Below, one piece after another: positions 37,491 to 49,340 of a DNA stretch of 64,000 nt. Position numbers and translations under genes: made by a program. The stretch comes from Propionivibrio soli. Lineage in GTDB: Bacteria > Pseudomonadota > Gammaproteobacteria > Burkholderiales > Rhodocyclaceae. Location: positions 248,001 through 312,000 of the forward strand of contig NZ_JANZKY010000002.1 in NCBI RefSeq assembly GCF_025770765.1, read 5' to 3'. How positions within the stretch are numbered: position 1 is the first letter of the stretch; the number at the start of each line of letters is the position of its first letter. The notes under the pieces are model-generated. The model saw nothing but the letters and a program-made list of their open reading frames with translations. It was not told the origin of the DNA and did no database searches.

Positions 37491-38402
37491 TCATCCCAGG
37501 GAGGCGAGCGCCAAGATGCGCACGACGAGCTCGTCATACGAAATACCGGCTGCCCGCGCCGCCATCGGCACGAGCGAGTGATCGGTCATTCCCGGCGCGG
37601 TGTTGACCTCCAGGAAGTAGGCGTGGCCGGCGCCGTCCATCAAGAAATCGACGCGCCCCCAGCCACGGCATCCAAGTACGCGAAATGCCTCAAGCGCCGT
37701 CGCGCGCAGTTCGAGCTCACGGGACTCCGGGAGACCGCAAGGGCAGCGATAGGTGGTGTCGTCGCGCAAGTACTTCGCTTCGTAATCGTAGAAATCGGTC
37801 GCCGGCTCGATCTTGACAATCGGCAACGCCTCGTCGCCAAGAATGCCGACGGTGTATTCGCCACCGAGAATCCCTTGCTCGGCAATGACGGCTCGGTCGT
37901 AATTCGCGGCTTCGACATACGCTTTGGAAAGTTCGCCCGGCAACCGCACCTTGGAAACGCCGATCGACGACCCTTCGCATGCCGGCTTCACGAAGAGCGG
38001 CAAGCCGAGTTGGCCTTCGATGGCGGCGAAATCACTGTTCGCGTTGAGCATCGCGAACGCTGGGACATCGATGCCGACTGCATTCCACAAGAGCTTGGTA
38101 CGCCATTTGTCCATGCCGACGGCAGAGGCCATGACGCCGCTCCCGGTGTACGGAATGCCCATGAGTTCGAGCGCCCCCTGGATGGTCCCGTCTTCGCCGT
38201 ACCGACCATGCAACGCGATGAACACGCGATCGAATGCGGTCAGTTCGTCGAGTTTTCGCTCAGCCGGATCGAAGGCGTGCGCGTCCACGCCCTGCCTCTG
38301 CAGCGCCGCCAGCACGCGACCACCACTATTGAGCGATACTTCGCGCTCGGTGGAACGACCTCCAAGCAGAACTGCCACTCTTCCGAAATCCTTAACGTTC
38401 AT
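37491..38402 (-). CDS. ddlB: D-alanine-D-alanine ligase
   Basis: Ddl makes the D-Ala-D-Ala dipeptide for peptidoglycan. The 303-residue ATP-grasp enzyme has [67 protein letters not shown] and the metal-binding [14 protein letters not shown] 38402 is chosen because it gives the usual short lead before [12 protein letters not shown] 38423 would add seven residues and neither has a strong ribosome-binding site. It lies between murC and ftsQ, as in enterobacteria; murB is absent from this cluster. Confidence 0.96.
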   Translation of the reverse strand: MNVKDFGRVAVLLGGRSTEREVSLNSGGRVLAALQRQGVDAHAFDPAERKLDELTAFDRVFIALHGRYGEDGTIQGALELMGIPYTGSGVMASAVGMDKWRTKLLWNAVGIDVPAFAMLNANSDFAAIEGQLGLPLFVKPACEGSSIGVSKVRLPGELSKAYVEAANYDRAVIAEQGILGGEYTVGILGDEALPIVKIEPATDFYDYEAKYLRDDTTYRCPCGLPESRELELRATALEAFRVLGCRGWGRVDFLMDGAGHAYFLEVNTAPGMTDHSLVPMAARAAGISYDELVVRILALASLG

Positions 38403-38471
38403 CGCTTTGCCCTGATTCCTCATTCGCCCGTCCGTACCCTTTTTCCATCCACCGTACCTGTCGGCAATCCC

Positions 38472-39860
38472 TCAATTTCCAGCCAGCTTGCCGGGGACGC
38501 CACCGATCGACCCGGCACCCATCGTGATCACCACGTCGCCGTCACGCGCAACGCCAAGAACGGCTTCCGGCATACCTGCAATGTCCTCGACAAACACGGG
38601 TTCCACTTTCCCCGCGACACGTAGCGCGCGCGCCAGCGTCCGTCCATCGGCCGCAACAATGGGCGTCTCACCGGCCGCGTAGACTTCCGCAAGCACCAGC
38701 GCGTCGACCGAACTCAAGACGGAAACGAAGTCCTCGAAACAGTCGCGTGTACGCGTATAGCGATGAGGCTGGAATGCGAGCAGCAACCGTCGTCCCGGGA
38801 AAGCACCGCGTGCGGCCGCGATGGTGGCGCGCATTTCAGCCGGGTGATGGCCGTAGTCGTCGATCAGCGTGAAATGCCCGCCACCCGGAACGGCGACTTC
38901 ACCGTAGCGCTGGAATCGGCGGCCAACGCCCCGGAACTCACCGAGCGCCTTGACGATTGCCTCGTCCGAAATACCGACCTCGCTGGCAACCGCGATAGCC
39001 GCCAGCGAGTTGAGCACGTTATGCATACCGGGAAGATTGACGGTCACCGGGAAGCGCGTGACCGCACCGTTGACGCGCACACAGTCGAATGTCATTTGGC
39101 CGTCGTGGGCCACCACGTTCTCGGCACGAACGTTGGCCGTCGGCGACAAGCCGTAGCTCACGATCTGTTTCGTCACCTGCGGCATGATGGCCGCAACGTT
39201 GGGATCGTCAGCACAGAGAACTGCGACGCCGTAGAACGGCAAGCGCTGGAGGAAGTCGACGAAGGCTTGTTTGAGCCGGCCGAAATCGTGTCCGTAAGTC
39301 TCCATATGGTCGGCGTCAATGTTCGTGACTACCGAGACCACCGGCGAGAGAAAGAGAAAGGAGGCGTCCGACTCATCGGCCTCTGCCACGATAAAGTCTC
39401 CGGACCCCAAACGCGCGTTTGCTCCGGCCGCATTGAGTCGGCCGCCTATAACGAACGTCGGATCAAGCCCGCCCTCGGCAAGAATTGAGGCGACGAGGCT
39501 GGTCGTGGTGGTCTTTCCATGCGTACCGGCGATAGCGATGCCGTGCTTGAGGCGCATCAACTCGGCCAGCATTTGTGCGCGCGGGACGATTGGAAGCTTG
39601 CGTTCGCGCGCGGCAATGACTTCCGGGTTGTCTTCCTTGACCGCCGTCGACACGACAACCGCGTCGGCATTTCCTACATTGAGCGCTGCATGCCCGGTCG
39701 CGATGCGGATGCCAAGGCCAGCAAGACGACGCGTCGTCGCGTTGTCGGCCAAATCAGAACCGCTCACGCCGAAGCCGAGGTTTGCCAGCACTTCTGCGAT
39801 ACCGCTCATACCGGAGCCGCCGATGCCGACGAAATGGATGTTTTTGACTTTGTGCTTCAT
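38472..39860 (-). CDS. murC: UDP-N-acetylmuramate-L-alanine ligase
   Basis: MurC adds L-alanine to UDP-MurNAc, starting the peptide stem. The 462-residue protein has the N-terminal [17 protein letters not shown], the ATP loop [16 protein letters not shown] near residue 112, and [13 protein letters not shown] and [10 protein letters not shown], both diagnostic of MurC. Length and motif order are standard. It is separated from murG by 93 nt and from ddlB by 69 nt, larger gaps than elsewhere in the cluster, so internal promoters are possible. Confidence 0.98.
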   Translation of the reverse strand: MKHKVKNIHFVGIGGSGMSGIAEVLANLGFGVSGSDLADNATTRRLAGLGIRIATGHAALNVGNADAVVVSTAVKEDNPEVIAARERKLPIVPRAQMLAELMRLKHGIAIAGTHGKTTTTSLVASILAEGGLDPTFVIGGRLNAAGANARLGSGDFIVAEADESDASFLFLSPVVSVVTNIDADHMETYGHDFGRLKQAFVDFLQRLPFYGVAVLCADDPNVAAIMPQVTKQIVSYGLSPTANVRAENVVAHDGQMTFDCVRVNGAVTRFPVTVNLPGMHNVLNSLAAIAVASEVGISDEAIVKALGEFRGVGRRFQRYGEVAVPGGGHFTLIDDYGHHPAEMRATIAAARGAFPGRRLLLAFQPHRYTRTRDCFEDFVSVLSSVDALVLAEVYAAGETPIVAADGRTLARALRVAGKVEPVFVEDIAGMPEAVLGVARDGDVVITMGAGSIGGVPGKLAGN

Positions 39861-39953
39861 CTCAAAACTCGATCTGCGCTCCGAGGCGCAAAGAAAAAGG
39901 TTGTATCGGCGACAGCGCGCCTTCTGGCCAGCGGTTGATCGCGCTATCGGCGT

Positions 39954-41024
39954 TCATCGCGCAAGCTCCTCGCATACCTGGGCCACTTCGGCCACTGCGT
40001 CTGGCTTGGCAAGCGCGCGCGCCTTTTCCGCCATCTGCAATAATTGGCCACGGGTGTAGTTGCGGATCAGGCTCACCGACTCCGGCGTCATTTCGTTCTG
40101 CGGCAACAGAAACGCACCGCCCGCGGAGACGAGGAACTTGGCATTCGACGTCTGGTGGTCATCCACGGCGTGCGGAAAGGGAACCAAGGTGCTGGCCACC
40201 CCAGCGGCTGCGATCTCCGCGACGGTTAAGGCGCCGGCTCGGCACAACACAAGATCGGCCCACTCGTAAGCCCCCGCCATATCGTCGATAAACGCCACGC
40301 AATTGGCGCGCACGCCAGCGGCCGCGTAGTTCTCCTTCAGCGTCTCGAGGTGGCGGGCTCCCGCCTGGTGCACTACCCGTGGCCGGATTTCCTCTGGAAT
40401 GAGACTCAGCCCCTTGGGCACGATGTCGTTGATGGCGGCCGCGCCGAGGCTGCCGCCGAGTACGAGCAGATGCAAGGGCTCATCGCCCTCAGCCTCCCGG
40501 TCGCCATAGCGCTCGGCAGGTAATCGCATCTGCGCGATTTCAGGCCGCACCGGGTTGCCGACCCAGCGGCTCTTCGACAACACGTCGGGAAAACCCGCGA
40601 CAACGCGCGAGGCCACCATGGCGAGCACCCGATTCGCCAAACCGGCGATCGAGTTCTGTTCGTGGACCACCAGCGGCCGCCCGAGCAGAACGGCCATCAT
40701 TCCCCCCGGAAAAGTGATGTAGCCGCCCATACCAAGCACCACGTCCGGTTGGATATGTCGTATCTCACGCAACGCCTGCCAGAAACCGGCAAGCAGTGCA
40801 TAAGGGAGCAGCAGCTTGCGCAGCAGGCCCTTGCCGCGGAGCGCACCGAAACGCACCCAGGACATCTCGTAGCCGCGGGATGGAACAAGCTTGGCTTCCA
40901 TACCATCCGGATTGCCCATCCAGACCACGCGCCAACCACGACTGCGCAACAGGTCGGCCACGGCAAGCCCCGGGAAGACGTGCCCCCCGGTTCCCCCCGC
41001 CATGACGAGAAGCGTCTTAGCCAC
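39954..41024 (-). CDS. murG: Undecaprenyl-PP-MurNAc-pentapeptide GlcNAc transferase
   Basis: MurG adds GlcNAc to lipid I to form lipid II at the inner face of the membrane. The 356-residue GT-B enzyme has [60 protein letters not shown] and [16 protein letters not shown]. Start GTG 41024 is preferred over ATG 41054 because GGGGGAATAACC lies just before it and it gives the conserved short lead before LLVMAGG. ftsW ends 57 nt upstream. Confidence 0.97.
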   Translation of the reverse strand: MAKTLLVMAGGTGGHVFPGLAVADLLRSRGWRVVWMGNPDGMEAKLVPSRGYEMSWVRFGALRGKGLLRKLLLPYALLAGFWQALREIRHIQPDVVLGMGGYITFPGGMMAVLLGRPLVVHEQNSIAGLANRVLAMVASRVVAGFPDVLSKSRWVGNPVRPEIAQMRLPAERYGDREAEGDEPLHLLVLGGSLGAAAINDIVPKGLSLIPEEIRPRVVHQAGARHLETLKENYAAAGVRANCVAFIDDMAGAYEWADLVLCRAGALTVAEIAAAGVASTLVPFPHAVDDHQTSNAKFLVSAGGAFLLPQNEMTPESVSLIRNYTRGQLLQMAEKARALAKPDAVAEVAQVCEELAR

Positions 41025-41081
41025 GGTTATTCCCCCATGACTGGCCGGCATCATAGCTTCGCAGCACAGCGCTCACCGCTC

Positions 41082-42242
41082 TCACAGCTTGGCTCCCCGC
41101 ATCAATTGCCGGTTCTCCCAATCGACACGCAGGAGAATGGCAAGGGCGACGCAGTTAGCGACAATGCCGGCCCCGCCATAGCTCATCAATGGCAACGTCA
41201 GGCCCTTCGTGGGCAAGAGCCCCATGTTGACACCCATGTTGATGAAGCTCTGGATACCGATCCAGATGCCAACCCCTTGAGCAACGAGTGATGGGTACAC
41301 GCGCTCGAGCGCCACCGCTTGCCGGCCGATCGCGAAGGCACGCTGGATCAGGAGCCCGAAGAGGACGACGACGAGGATCACTCCCGAAAAACCGAGTTCC
41401 TCGGCGATCACCGCGAGTAGGAAATCGGTGTGCGCCTCGGGCAGGTAGAAGAGCTTCTCGACGCTCGCGCCGAGACCGACGCCAAACAGCTCGCCCCGAC
41501 CGAATGCGATCAGCGCATGGGAAAGCTGATAGCCGCGCCCGAACGCGTCCGACCATGGATCCATAAAACCGAAGATGCGGTCGCGCCGGTACGGGGAGAC
41601 GATAATCAGCACAGCGAATGCGACGACGAGCACAACAATCAGGATCGCGAACAGCCGCGCCCGCATGCCACCGAGGAAGAGGATACCGATCGCGATCGAG
41701 GTAATCACAACGAAAGCCCCGAAGTCGGGTTCCTTGAGCAACAGCACACCGACGGCGACCATTGCTCCGGCCATCGGCAGGAAGGCTTTCTTCAGATCGT
41801 GCATGTGCGGCATCTTGCGCACCGTGTAATCGGCGGCATAGAGCACAGCGAACAGTTTCATGAGTTCCGACGGCTGCGGGTTCACGAAACCGAGCGTGAT
41901 CCAGCGACGCGCGCCATTGACCTCGCGGCCGATGCCCGGGATCAGAACAATGGCGAGCAGTACGAAACCAGCGACAAAAAGCCATGGCGCCGCCTTCTGC
42001 CACGCCGACAGGGGCACTTGGAATGCAACGGCGGCGGCGACGAGTCCTACAGCGAGGAAGACGCCGTGCCGAACGAGGAAGTAGGCCGGCTGGTTGCCAG
42101 TCATGCGCCCACCCTCGGCGATCGCCACCGAAGCGGAATAGACCATGATCAGGCCGATCATGAGCAGGATCAGGCTGCTCCACAGGAGCGCCAAGTCCAC
42201 TTCGGCAGGCATCCGCCGCGGAGCGTCGATCGCCGGCACCAT
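41082..42242 (-). CDS. ftsW: Septal peptidoglycan glycosyltransferase FtsW
   Basis: FtsW is the SEDS-family polymerase that works with FtsI at the septum. The 386-residue protein has about ten membrane segments, [30 protein letters not shown], and [19 protein letters not shown], typical of SEDS proteins. Its ATG shares the A of the murD TGA stop (TGATG). The cytoplasmic N-terminus is about 20 residues. It sits between murD and murG as in other proteobacteria. Confidence 0.97.
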   Translation of the reverse strand: MVPAIDAPRRMPAEVDLALLWSSLILLMIGLIMVYSASVAIAEGGRMTGNQPAYFLVRHGVFLAVGLVAAAVAFQVPLSAWQKAAPWLFVAGFVLLAIVLIPGIGREVNGARRWITLGFVNPQPSELMKLFAVLYAADYTVRKMPHMHDLKKAFLPMAGAMVAVGVLLLKEPDFGAFVVITSIAIGILFLGGMRARLFAILIVVLVVAFAVLIIVSPYRRDRIFGFMDPWSDAFGRGYQLSHALIAFGRGELFGVGLGASVEKLFYLPEAHTDFLLAVIAEELGFSGVILVVVLFGLLIQRAFAIGRQAVALERVYPSLVAQGVGIWIGIQSFINMGVNMGLLPTKGLTLPLMSYGGAGIVANCVALAILLRVDWENRQLMRGAKL

Positions 42243-43621
42243 CAGCGCTTGCTCCTTTGCAGTGACCGCACGGCTTCAACGAACACCTGCGCGCGATGCG
42301 CGTAGTTGCGGAACATATCGAAGCTCGCACACGCCGGGGACAGCAGTACGGCGTCGCCCGGTAACGCTTGTGCGGCACACCAGCGGACCGCCGACTCCAT
42401 GTCGGAGCAGCGCTCCATCGGCGCCCCCCAACCGGTGATGGCCGAGCCGATAATCCCCGCATCGCGGCCGATCAGCGCGACGGCCCGTGCGTACTCGGCC
42501 AATGCGGGCTTCAGCGGCGAGAAATCCTGCTCCTTGCCCTCGCCCCCGAGGATAATCGCCACCTTGCGGCCCATGCCTTGCACGGCCGCCAAGGTCGAAC
42601 CGACGTTCGTTCCTTTCGAGTCGTCGTAATACGAAACGCCATCGATTTCCGCGACGAGTTCAACGCGGTGCGGCAAGCCGGCGAATTCGGCAAGCCCCGG
42701 CAACATGGTGCGCGGCATCGCACCAACGGCTTCGCACAGCGCCAGCGCGGCCATGGCGTTGGCCGCGTTGTGCAGACCCACGAGTTTCATGGAGTCAAGC
42801 GCGATCAAGCGCTCGGTACCGCGCGTGATCCAGCCGCTCTCGATACCGTAATCACCCATTCCAGGCGCTGCTTGCAAACCGAAGCTCACTAGGCGCCGGC
42901 CAGAGCCCGCTCGTGCGGCAAAGCCTGCGTTATAGGCATCGTCCCGATTGATGACCAGCGTCCCATGCCCTTGAAACACGCGTTCCTTGGCCGCCGCGTA
43001 CTCAGGCATGCCGGCATAGCGGTCGAGGTGGTCTTCGCTGATGTTAAGCACCGTCGCGGCGTCCGCGCTCAGCGTGTACGTCGTTTCGAGTTGAAAACTC
43101 GAAAGCTCAAGAACCCAAACGGCCGGAGCCTGAGCTTCGCCGTCGACGACGCTCATCAATGCGTCAAGAACCGACGGCGAGATGTTGCCGCAGGCAATCG
43201 CCGGCATTCCCGCGGAGTTGAGCAGATGCGCGGCCAGAGCCGTAGTCGTCGTCTTGCCGTTGCTGCCGGTAATCGCGATGACCTTTGCCTGAGGAGTCAG
43301 TACGCGGATCGCCCAAGCAAACAGCTCGACCTCCGAAACCACCGGAACGCCGCGTGCCGCTGCTGCCTGCAGCGCCGGCGTCTGTACCGGCACACCGGGT
43401 GAAACGGCGATGAGGTCGACACTTTCGAAACTCGCCTTGACAAACGGTCCGGCCACCAGTTCGGCGTTCGGCACCGCTTTATGCAGCGCGTCGACGTTAG
43501 GCGGGCGTTCGCGGCTGTCGACGACACGCACAGCGGCGCCTTGGCGCGCCACCCAGCGTGCCATGGCGAGACCGCTTTCCCCGAGACCGACGACGAGTAC
43601 GCGCTTTCCTGCGAGTTCCAT
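42242..43621 (-). CDS. murD: UDP-N-acetylmuramoylalanine-D-glutamate ligase
   Basis: MurD adds D-glutamate to UDP-MurNAc-L-Ala. The 459-residue protein has [16 protein letters not shown], the ATP loop [39 protein letters not shown] and [13 protein letters not shown], all in MurD order. Length is normal. The ATG lies 1 nt before the mraY stop region, and its TGA overlaps the ftsW start by one base, so translation is tightly coupled. Confidence 0.98.
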   Translation of the reverse strand: MELAGKRVLVVGLGESGLAMARWVARQGAAVRVVDSRERPPNVDALHKAVPNAELVAGPFVKASFESVDLIAVSPGVPVQTPALQAAAARGVPVVSEVELFAWAIRVLTPQAKVIAITGSNGKTTTTALAAHLLNSAGMPAIACGNISPSVLDALMSVVDGEAQAPAVWVLELSSFQLETTYTLSADAATVLNISEDHLDRYAGMPEYAAAKERVFQGHGTLVINRDDAYNAGFAARAGSGRRLVSFGLQAAPGMGDYGIESGWITRGTERLIALDSMKLVGLHNAANAMAALALCEAVGAMPRTMLPGLAEFAGLPHRVELVAEIDGVSYYDDSKGTNVGSTLAAVQGMGRKVAIILGGEGKEQDFSPLKPALAEYARAVALIGRDAGIIGSAITGWGAPMERCSDMESAVRWCAAQALPGDAVLLSPACASFDMFRNYAHRAQVFVEAVRSLQRSKR

Positions 43622-43622
43622 A

Positions 43623-44711
43623 TCAGCGCAACTTCAAGGTGGAGAGGCCGACCAGCACCAACATGATGGTGATGATCCAGAAGCGGACGACAACCTGGGT
43701 TTCCTTCCATCCGCCGAGTTCGTAGTGGTGGTGCAACGGCGCCATGCGGAAGATCCGCTTGCCGCCGGTGAACCGGAAATAGAGCACCTGCGCGGCGACC
43801 GACAACGTCTCGGCAACGAACACGCCCCCCATGACGGCGAGAACGATCTCCTGACGGACGATCACCGCAACCGTTCCGAGCGCCGCGCCGAGCGCGAGCG
43901 CGCCCACGTCGCCCATAAAGACTTCGGCGGGATAGGCGTTGAACCACAGAAAGCCAAGGCCTGCGCCGGCCATGGCGCCGAGAAAAACGGCCAGTTCTCC
44001 GGCACCAGCGATATATGGCAGAAGCAGGTATTTGGAAAACACCGCGCTACCGGCGACGTAGGAAAAGATGGCCAATGCGCCGGCGATCATCACGGTCGGC
44101 ATGATGGCCAGCCCATCCAACCCGTCCGTCAGGTTGACGGCGTTACTGGTCCCGACGATGACGATGTAAGTCAGGATGATGAAGCCAATCGCACCGAGCG
44201 GATACGCCACGGTCTTAAAGAACGGCACAATAAGCTCGAGTTGGGCCGGCACGGTTGCCGAGATGGAGAGATAGACAGCGACCGTCAGGCCGAGCACCGA
44301 CTGCCAGAAGAATTTCCAGCGGCTGGCGAGGCCCTTGGGATCGCGGTAAACGACCTTACGCCAATCGTCATACCAGCCGATCGCTCCGAAACCGAGGGTG
44401 ACGATGAGCACGACCCAGACGTAGCGGTTAGTGAGGTCGCCCCAAAGCAGGGTGGTGATGCCGATGGCGATCAGGATCAGCGCGCCACCCATCGTCGGTG
44501 TTCCCGATTTGACGAGGTGCGTCTGCGGTCCTTCCGTGCGCACGGCCTGCCCGATCTTCTTCTCCGCCAGCCAGCGGATCACGCGTGGGCCAGCCATGAA
44601 CGAAATGATCAGCGCCGTCATCGCGGCAAGCACCGTACGCAACGTGATGTAGTTGAAAACGTTGAAACCGCGTATGTCCTGCGCCAACCATTGTGCGAGC
44701 GTCAATAACAT
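43623..44711 (-). CDS. mraY: Phospho-N-acetylmuramoyl-pentapeptide transferase
   Basis: MraY transfers phospho-MurNAc-pentapeptide to undecaprenyl phosphate, forming lipid I in the inner membrane. The 362-residue protein has ten predicted membrane segments, [43 protein letters not shown] and [12 protein letters not shown], which together form the magnesium and nucleotide sites. Its start overlaps the murF stop by 1 nt and its stop is 1 nt from murD. Confidence 0.98.
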   Translation of the reverse strand: MLLTLAQWLAQDIRGFNVFNYITLRTVLAAMTALIISFMAGPRVIRWLAEKKIGQAVRTEGPQTHLVKSGTPTMGGALILIAIGITTLLWGDLTNRYVWVVLIVTLGFGAIGWYDDWRKVVYRDPKGLASRWKFFWQSVLGLTVAVYLSISATVPAQLELIVPFFKTVAYPLGAIGFIILTYIVIVGTSNAVNLTDGLDGLAIMPTVMIAGALAIFSYVAGSAVFSKYLLLPYIAGAGELAVFLGAMAGAGLGFLWFNAYPAEVFMGDVGALALGAALGTVAVIVRQEIVLAVMGGVFVAETLSVAAQVLYFRFTGGKRIFRMAPLHHHYELGGWKETQVVVRFWIITIMLVLVGLSTLKLR

Positions 44712-46102
44712 TATTTTTCTCCCCCCGCCGCCGGCGCGGCGAGAGCATCAGCGACACGCTCCATGCGCATGAAGCGCGATCCTTTGACGAGGACCGTCGT
44801 TTCCGCGGCGAGCTCGGCCGTTGCCGCTTCAATGAGTTCTTCGATCTTCTTGAAGTGCCGCCCACCGGCGCCAAAGTTATGCGCCGCCAGCGCGCTGGAT
44901 TCCCCGAAGGCGAGCAGCATGTCGATACCCTGGCTCTTGGCGTATCCGCCAATTTCATCGTGAAACTGGCCCGTCATGTCACCGATCTCGCCCATATCGC
45001 CGAGGACCAGAATCTTCCTGCCCACAGTAGCCGCCAGCACGTCGATGCCTGCACGCACCGAGTCGGGATTAGCGTTATACGTGTCGTCGAGCACCATCGA
45101 GCCATTGAGGCCGACGCGCCGTTGCAGGCGCCCCTTGACGCCGCGGAAGGCGGCAAGCCCTTCGCGCACGTTGTCGAGCGAAGCGCCCGCGGCAAGCGCC
45201 GCGGTAGCTGAGCCGAGCGCATTGCGCGCGTTATGAGCCCCCGGCAATGCCAATGAAACTTCGATCTCCTTGCCCTGCCGGATGATCGTCAGGCGGTTAT
45301 CGAGGCCGTGAGAGCGATAGCGTCCATTGACTTCCGCGGGCCGCTCGAAGGCGAACGACATCACCCGGCGATTGACGCTTTGCACGCGCCAAAGCGCGGC
45401 CCATTGATCGTCGGCATTGAAGACCGCCACCCCCTGCTCGTCGAGGCATTTGAAAACACTGCCCTTCTCGGAAGCAATTGTTTCGATCGTTCCCATCCCG
45501 GCCAGGTGCGCGCGTTGCGCGTTGGTCACCAGGGCAACGGTCGGCCGGGCAATGCGCGCGAGGTAGGCGATCTCGCCCGGGTGGTTCATTCCCATCTCGA
45601 TAATCGCCGCGTGGTGCGCGGTGTCGAGTTGCATCAACGTCAAAGGTAAACCGATGTCGTTGTTGAGATTGCCCTGGGTCGCAAGGATGGTGTCGCCGAA
45701 CGCCGCCTTCATGATGCTGGCGATCATCTCCTTACTGGTGGTTTTGCCGTTGCTGCCGGTAACGGCGATGATCGGGATGGAGAAGCGCTGCCGCCACAAA
45801 GCGGCCAGAGAACCGAGTGCCAATCGCGTGTCGTCAACCACGAGCAATGGCAATCCAAGGCCCGCGAGACGGCTGGCGGCCGCTGTATCTACAACGGCCG
45901 CTGCGGCACCGCGCGTCTTCGCCACGTCAACGAATTCGTGCCCGTCGAACGTTTCTCCGCGCAGCGCGAAGAAGAGCTCGCTGGGGGCGATTTTTCGACT
46001 GTCAGTCGATACGCCGACGAACTCCACGGCGGCCGGTGAATTGCTGATCAACCGCCCTGCCAGGCCCGAGGCTGCTTCCTGCAATGTCATTCTTATGGTC
46101 AT
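44711..46102 (-). CDS. murF: UDP-N-acetylmuramoyl-tripeptide-D-alanyl-D-alanine ligase
   Basis: MurF adds the D-Ala-D-Ala dipeptide made by Ddl, completing the pentapeptide. The 463-residue protein has [20 protein letters not shown], the ATP loop [33 protein letters not shown] and [12 protein letters not shown]. Length is standard. The ATG overlaps the murE stop by 4 nt, and the TAA end overlaps the mraY start by 1 nt. Confidence 0.98.
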   Translation of the reverse strand: MTIRMTLQEAASGLAGRLISNSPAAVEFVGVSTDSRKIAPSELFFALRGETFDGHEFVDVAKTRGAAAAVVDTAAASRLAGLGLPLLVVDDTRLALGSLAALWRQRFSIPIIAVTGSNGKTTSKEMIASIMKAAFGDTILATQGNLNNDIGLPLTLMQLDTAHHAAIIEMGMNHPGEIAYLARIARPTVALVTNAQRAHLAGMGTIETIASEKGSVFKCLDEQGVAVFNADDQWAALWRVQSVNRRVMSFAFERPAEVNGRYRSHGLDNRLTIIRQGKEIEVSLALPGAHNARNALGSATAALAAGASLDNVREGLAAFRGVKGRLQRRVGLNGSMVLDDTYNANPDSVRAGIDVLAATVGRKILVLGDMGEIGDMTGQFHDEIGGYAKSQGIDMLLAFGESSALAAHNFGAGGRHFKKIEELIEAATAELAAETTVLVKGSRFMRMERVADALAAPAAGGEK

Positions 46103-47592
46103 TGTGCCCCCTCTCTACGGGCGGCTAGGGCAGCGGCGGCTTCTGTCAAGTCTGAGAATGGCCGTCGTACGCCGGATATTTCTTGATAGGGTTCGTGCCC
46201 TTTGCCTGCGAGCAGAACCACGTCGAGCGGGTGCGCCGAAATGATCGTGCGTCGTATGGCAACGGCCCGATCCGCTTCGACCTCGGCCGTCGGCGCGGCT
46301 TGGCGAATTTCGTCGATGATCGCCTGCGGCTGCTCGCTACGCGGGTTGTCGCTAGTGAGGACTACGGTGTCTGCCAGGCGAGTAGCGATTTCGCCCATCA
46401 AGGGACGTTTCCCATGATCGCGATCGCCTCCGCAACCGAAAGCAACGACCAGCCGTCCGCCTCGCACCGCCGCCACGGGGCGCAGCGCCTTGAGCGCGCT
46501 CTCCAAGGCATCCGGCGTGTGCGCGTAATCAACGACCACCAGCGGCTCTCCATCGCCCCCGATCTTTTCCAAACGCCCCGGGGGTGACGACAGAGCGGCA
46601 AAGCGGTCGGCGATTTGCGACGCACTCAGCCCGGCGTCGACCAATACGGCGGCGACCGCAAGCAGGTTGGACACGTTGTAACGGCCGAGCAATCCCGTCT
46701 CGACAATCGCACGGCCATTCGGCGTCGAAAGCCCGAACCGCAATCCGTTTACCGTCTCCTGAACGTTCTCCGCACACACCGCGCCGGTATGCTCAACCGG
46801 ATCGTCGGAAATCGTATAAGGCAAAACACGCGTGGCCGTCGTCCGTTGCATGAGTTCGCGACCGAACGGATCATCCAGATTGATGACGGCAAGGCGAAGC
46901 CGAGGCCACGTAAACAGGCGCTCCTTGGCGCGCGCGTAGTCCTCCATCGAGCCGTGGTAATCGAGGTGGTCTCGCGTGAGGTTGGTAAAGACGGCGGTAT
47001 CGATACGCGCCCCGTCCAGACGCCCCTCTTCGATGCCGATCGACGACGCCTCAAGCGCGCATGCCTGTGCGCCCGCTGCAGCGAATTCGGAAAGATAACG
47101 GGTAAGCGTCGTCGCCTCGGGTGTTGTGAGCCCGGTTGCTGTCATGCCGTCCGGAAAACCGGCGCCGAGCGTTCCGACCACCGCACACGGCCGCGGATGC
47201 GTGCGCCCGGTCCATTGAGTAATGGTCGTTTTTCCGTTGGTCCCCGTCACGGCGATCAGCGACAAGCGCTCGCTCGGCCGGCCAAACACGGTGTGAGCGA
47301 GCGGTCCGCAGAGTTGCCGAAGACCGTTTGTCGACACGTTGGCGACCTGCCATTCCGGATTCCACGCAAAGTCGCCACCCGGCTCCCAAAGTACGGCACA
47401 GGCTCCACGGGTGAGTGCATCCGGAATATAACGACGACCGTCGGCCAAGTCTCCAGGATAAGCAATGAACAAGTCGCCGCGCCTTACCTGGCGGCTGTCG
47501 TCAGCGACCCCCGCCGGCTGGACGCCGCGCAGCGCGAACTCCTGCAAAATGGCCGAAACGGTGGAATCAACAGACACGGGGCGCAAACTCAC
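46099..47592 (-). CDS. murE: UDP-N-acetylmuramoyl-tripeptide synthetase (meso-diaminopimelate-adding)
   Basis: MurE adds the third residue of the peptide stem. The 497-residue protein has DSRQVRRGDLFIAYPG, the ATP loop VTGTNGKTTITQW, LEASSIGIEEGRLDG, NLTRDHLDYHGSMEDYARAK and VVDYAHTPDALE. The SDNPRSEQP sequence matches the DNPR motif that selects meso-diaminopimelate, expected for a Gram-negative wall. It starts with GTG 47592, which overlaps the ftsI stop (GTGA), and ends in a 4-nt overlap with murF. Confidence 0.98.
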   Translation of the reverse strand: MSLRPVSVDSTVSAILQEFALRGVQPAGVADDSRQVRRGDLFIAYPGDLADGRRYIPDALTRGACAVLWEPGGDFAWNPEWQVANVSTNGLRQLCGPLAHTVFGRPSERLSLIAVTGTNGKTTITQWTGRTHPRPCAVVGTLGAGFPDGMTATGLTTPEATTLTRYLSEFAAAGAQACALEASSIGIEEGRLDGARIDTAVFTNLTRDHLDYHGSMEDYARAKERLFTWPRLRLAVINLDDPFGRELMQRTTATRVLPYTISDDPVEHTGAVCAENVQETVNGLRFGLSTPNGRAIVETGLLGRYNVSNLLAVAAVLVDAGLSASQIADRFAALSSPPGRLEKIGGDGEPLVVVDYAHTPDALESALKALRPVAAVRGGRLVVAFGCGGDRDHGKRPLMGEIATRLADTVVLTSDNPRSEQPQAIIDEIRQAAPTAEVEADRAVAIRRTIISAHPLDVVLLAGKGHEPYQEISGVRRPFSDLTEAAAALAARREGAQ

Positions 47593-49340
47593 AGCGCCTC
47601 CCTTTCAGCCCGAGCGACTGTCAAGTTCTTGGGCGTAGGGAACGGCGTATCGGGTGGTATGCCCAGCGTGCGCAACGCACCGCCCATCAGGCTGGCGAAC
47701 GTGGGACCGGCAACGTCGCCGCCGTAGTGCTGCAGGCCGCCCGGCTCGTCGATCATGATCGCAACGACCAAGCGCGGATCCGACGCTGGTGCAAAGCCAA
47801 CGAAGGAAGCGACATACTTCTTCGCGTACTGCCCACCCTCCAACTTATAGGCCGTTCCCGTCTTGCCAGCGACGCGATAGCCGGGAATCTGGGCGCGCGG
47901 GGCCGTACCTCCCGGCTGCACCGCCATTTCGAGCATGGCTCGCATCTCGCGGGCCGTCTGCTGACTGAACACCGGCGTGGATGGCGGAGTGGCGTCAACG
48001 CGGGTCAGCGACAGAGGAATCAGGTCGCCTTCGCGGGCGAACACGGTATAAGCGCGGGCGAGTTGGAGCAGCGACACGGATATCCCGTGCCCGTACGACA
48101 TCGTGGCTTGCTCGATCGGCCGCCAACTCTTCCAAGGCCTTACCCGGCCGCCAACTTCGCCGGGAAATCCGAGCCGTGATATTTGGCCGAAACCCACCGC
48201 ATCGAACATTTCCCACATCTGTTGCGGCGTAAGCGTGGCGGCGATTTTCGCAGCCCCGACGTTGGAGGACTTTTGGATGACCTGCGCGACGGTGAGCGGC
48301 CCATGTGGGTGGGCATCCGAAATTGTCGCCGTCCCGATGGTGAGGCGCCCCGGCGCGCAGTCGATGATCGAGTCAAAGCGAACCTTGCCGTCTTCGAGCG
48401 CCAGGGCGACCGAGAACGGCTTGAGCGTCGAGCCGGGTTCAAACGTGTCGGTCACTGCCCGGTTTCGCAGTTGCGCTCCAGACAACCGTTCGCGGTTGTT
48501 CGGGTTGTACGTCGGCCAGTTGGCGAGAGCCAGGATTTCGCCGGTCTTCACATCAATGACGACCGCGCCGCCTGCCTTAGCCTTGTTGTCGGCAACTGCC
48601 TGCTTCAGATGCGTATAGGCGAGGTACTGAATCTTCGAATCAAGCGCCAGACGAATGTCCTTGCCGTCCTGCGGCGGTTTGATAGATCCCACGTCCTCGA
48701 CGATCTGGCCGCGGCGATCCTTGATCACGCTGCGGCTCCCGGGGTGTCCAAGCAACTGGCTCTGAAAAGCGAGTTCCACGCCTTCCAGTCCCTTGTCGTC
48801 GACTCCGGTGAAGCCGACCATGTGCGCCGTCATCTCGCCCGCCGGATAGTAGCGGCGGTATTCGCGGTCCTGACCGATACCGGGCAGTTTGAGCGCCGCC
48901 ACCTTGTCACCGATTTCCGGAGGCAACTGCCGCTGCAGGAAAACGAAGGACTTGTCGCTGGCCAAGCGCCGCGCCAGTTCCTTAGCGTCCATTTCAAGCA
49001 GAGCGGCGAGCTGCTTGGTCTGTTCGGGTGTTAGCCGCGCCTCCGCGGGAATTGCCCAAACCGATTTCATCGGAGTCGAAATCGCCAGCACATCGCCGTG
49101 CCGATCCGCGATTCGTCCGCGCGACGCGGAAATCTCAAGATCCCGGCGATAACGCGACTCGCCCTTTTCCTGGAGGAATTCGTTGTGCAAGACCTGCAGG
49201 TAGAACGAACGCCCGATCAGAATGGCGAAGCCGCCGAGGATCAACATGCCGATCATGCGCGACCGCCAGGCGGGCAAGCGCAACTTCAAAAGCGGGCTCT
49301 CGGCGAATTTGTGCGCGCGCGCTCCCTTGAAATTGATCAT
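47589..49340 (-). CDS. ftsI: Septal peptidoglycan transpeptidase (penicillin-binding protein 3)
   Basis: FtsI cross-links septal peptidoglycan and partners with FtsW. The 583-residue protein has a short cytoplasmic tail, a membrane segment (MIGMLILGGFAILIGRSFYL), a pedestal domain with SASRGRIADRHGDVLA, and a transpeptidase domain with the active-site Ser in FEPGSTLKP, SSN in KSSNVGAAK, and KTG in VAGKTGTAYK. The ATG at 49340 overlaps the ftsL stop by 4 nt and is preferred over the longer frame that runs into ftsL. Confidence 0.98.
   Translation of the reverse strand: MINFKGARAHKFAESPLLKLRLPAWRSRMIGMLILGGFAILIGRSFYLQVLHNEFLQEKGESRYRRDLEISASRGRIADRHGDVLAISTPMKSVWAIPAEARLTPEQTKQLAALLEMDAKELARRLASDKSFVFLQRQLPPEIGDKVAALKLPGIGQDREYRRYYPAGEMTAHMVGFTGVDDKGLEGVELAFQSQLLGHPGSRSVIKDRRGQIVEDVGSIKPPQDGKDIRLALDSKIQYLAYTHLKQAVADNKAKAGGAVVIDVKTGEILALANWPTYNPNNRERLSGAQLRNRAVTDTFEPGSTLKPFSVALALEDGKVRFDSIIDCAPGRLTIGTATISDAHPHGPLTVAQVIQKSSNVGAAKIAATLTPQQMWEMFDAVGFGQISRLGFPGEVGGRVRPWKSWRPIEQATMSYGHGISVSLLQLARAYTVFAREGDLIPLSLTRVDATPPSTPVFSQQTAREMRAMLEMAVQPGGTAPRAQIPGYRVAGKTGTAYKLEGGQYAKKYVASFVGFAPASDPRLVVAIMIDEPGGLQHYGGDVAGPTFASLMGGALRTLGIPPDTPFPTPKNLTVARAEREAL

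Noticed and set aside
43410-44708. Plus-strand frame (432 codons) opposite mraY
   Set aside because: The product is a low-complexity run of Asp, His, Gln and Arg typical of antisense reading of a GC-rich membrane-protein gene.
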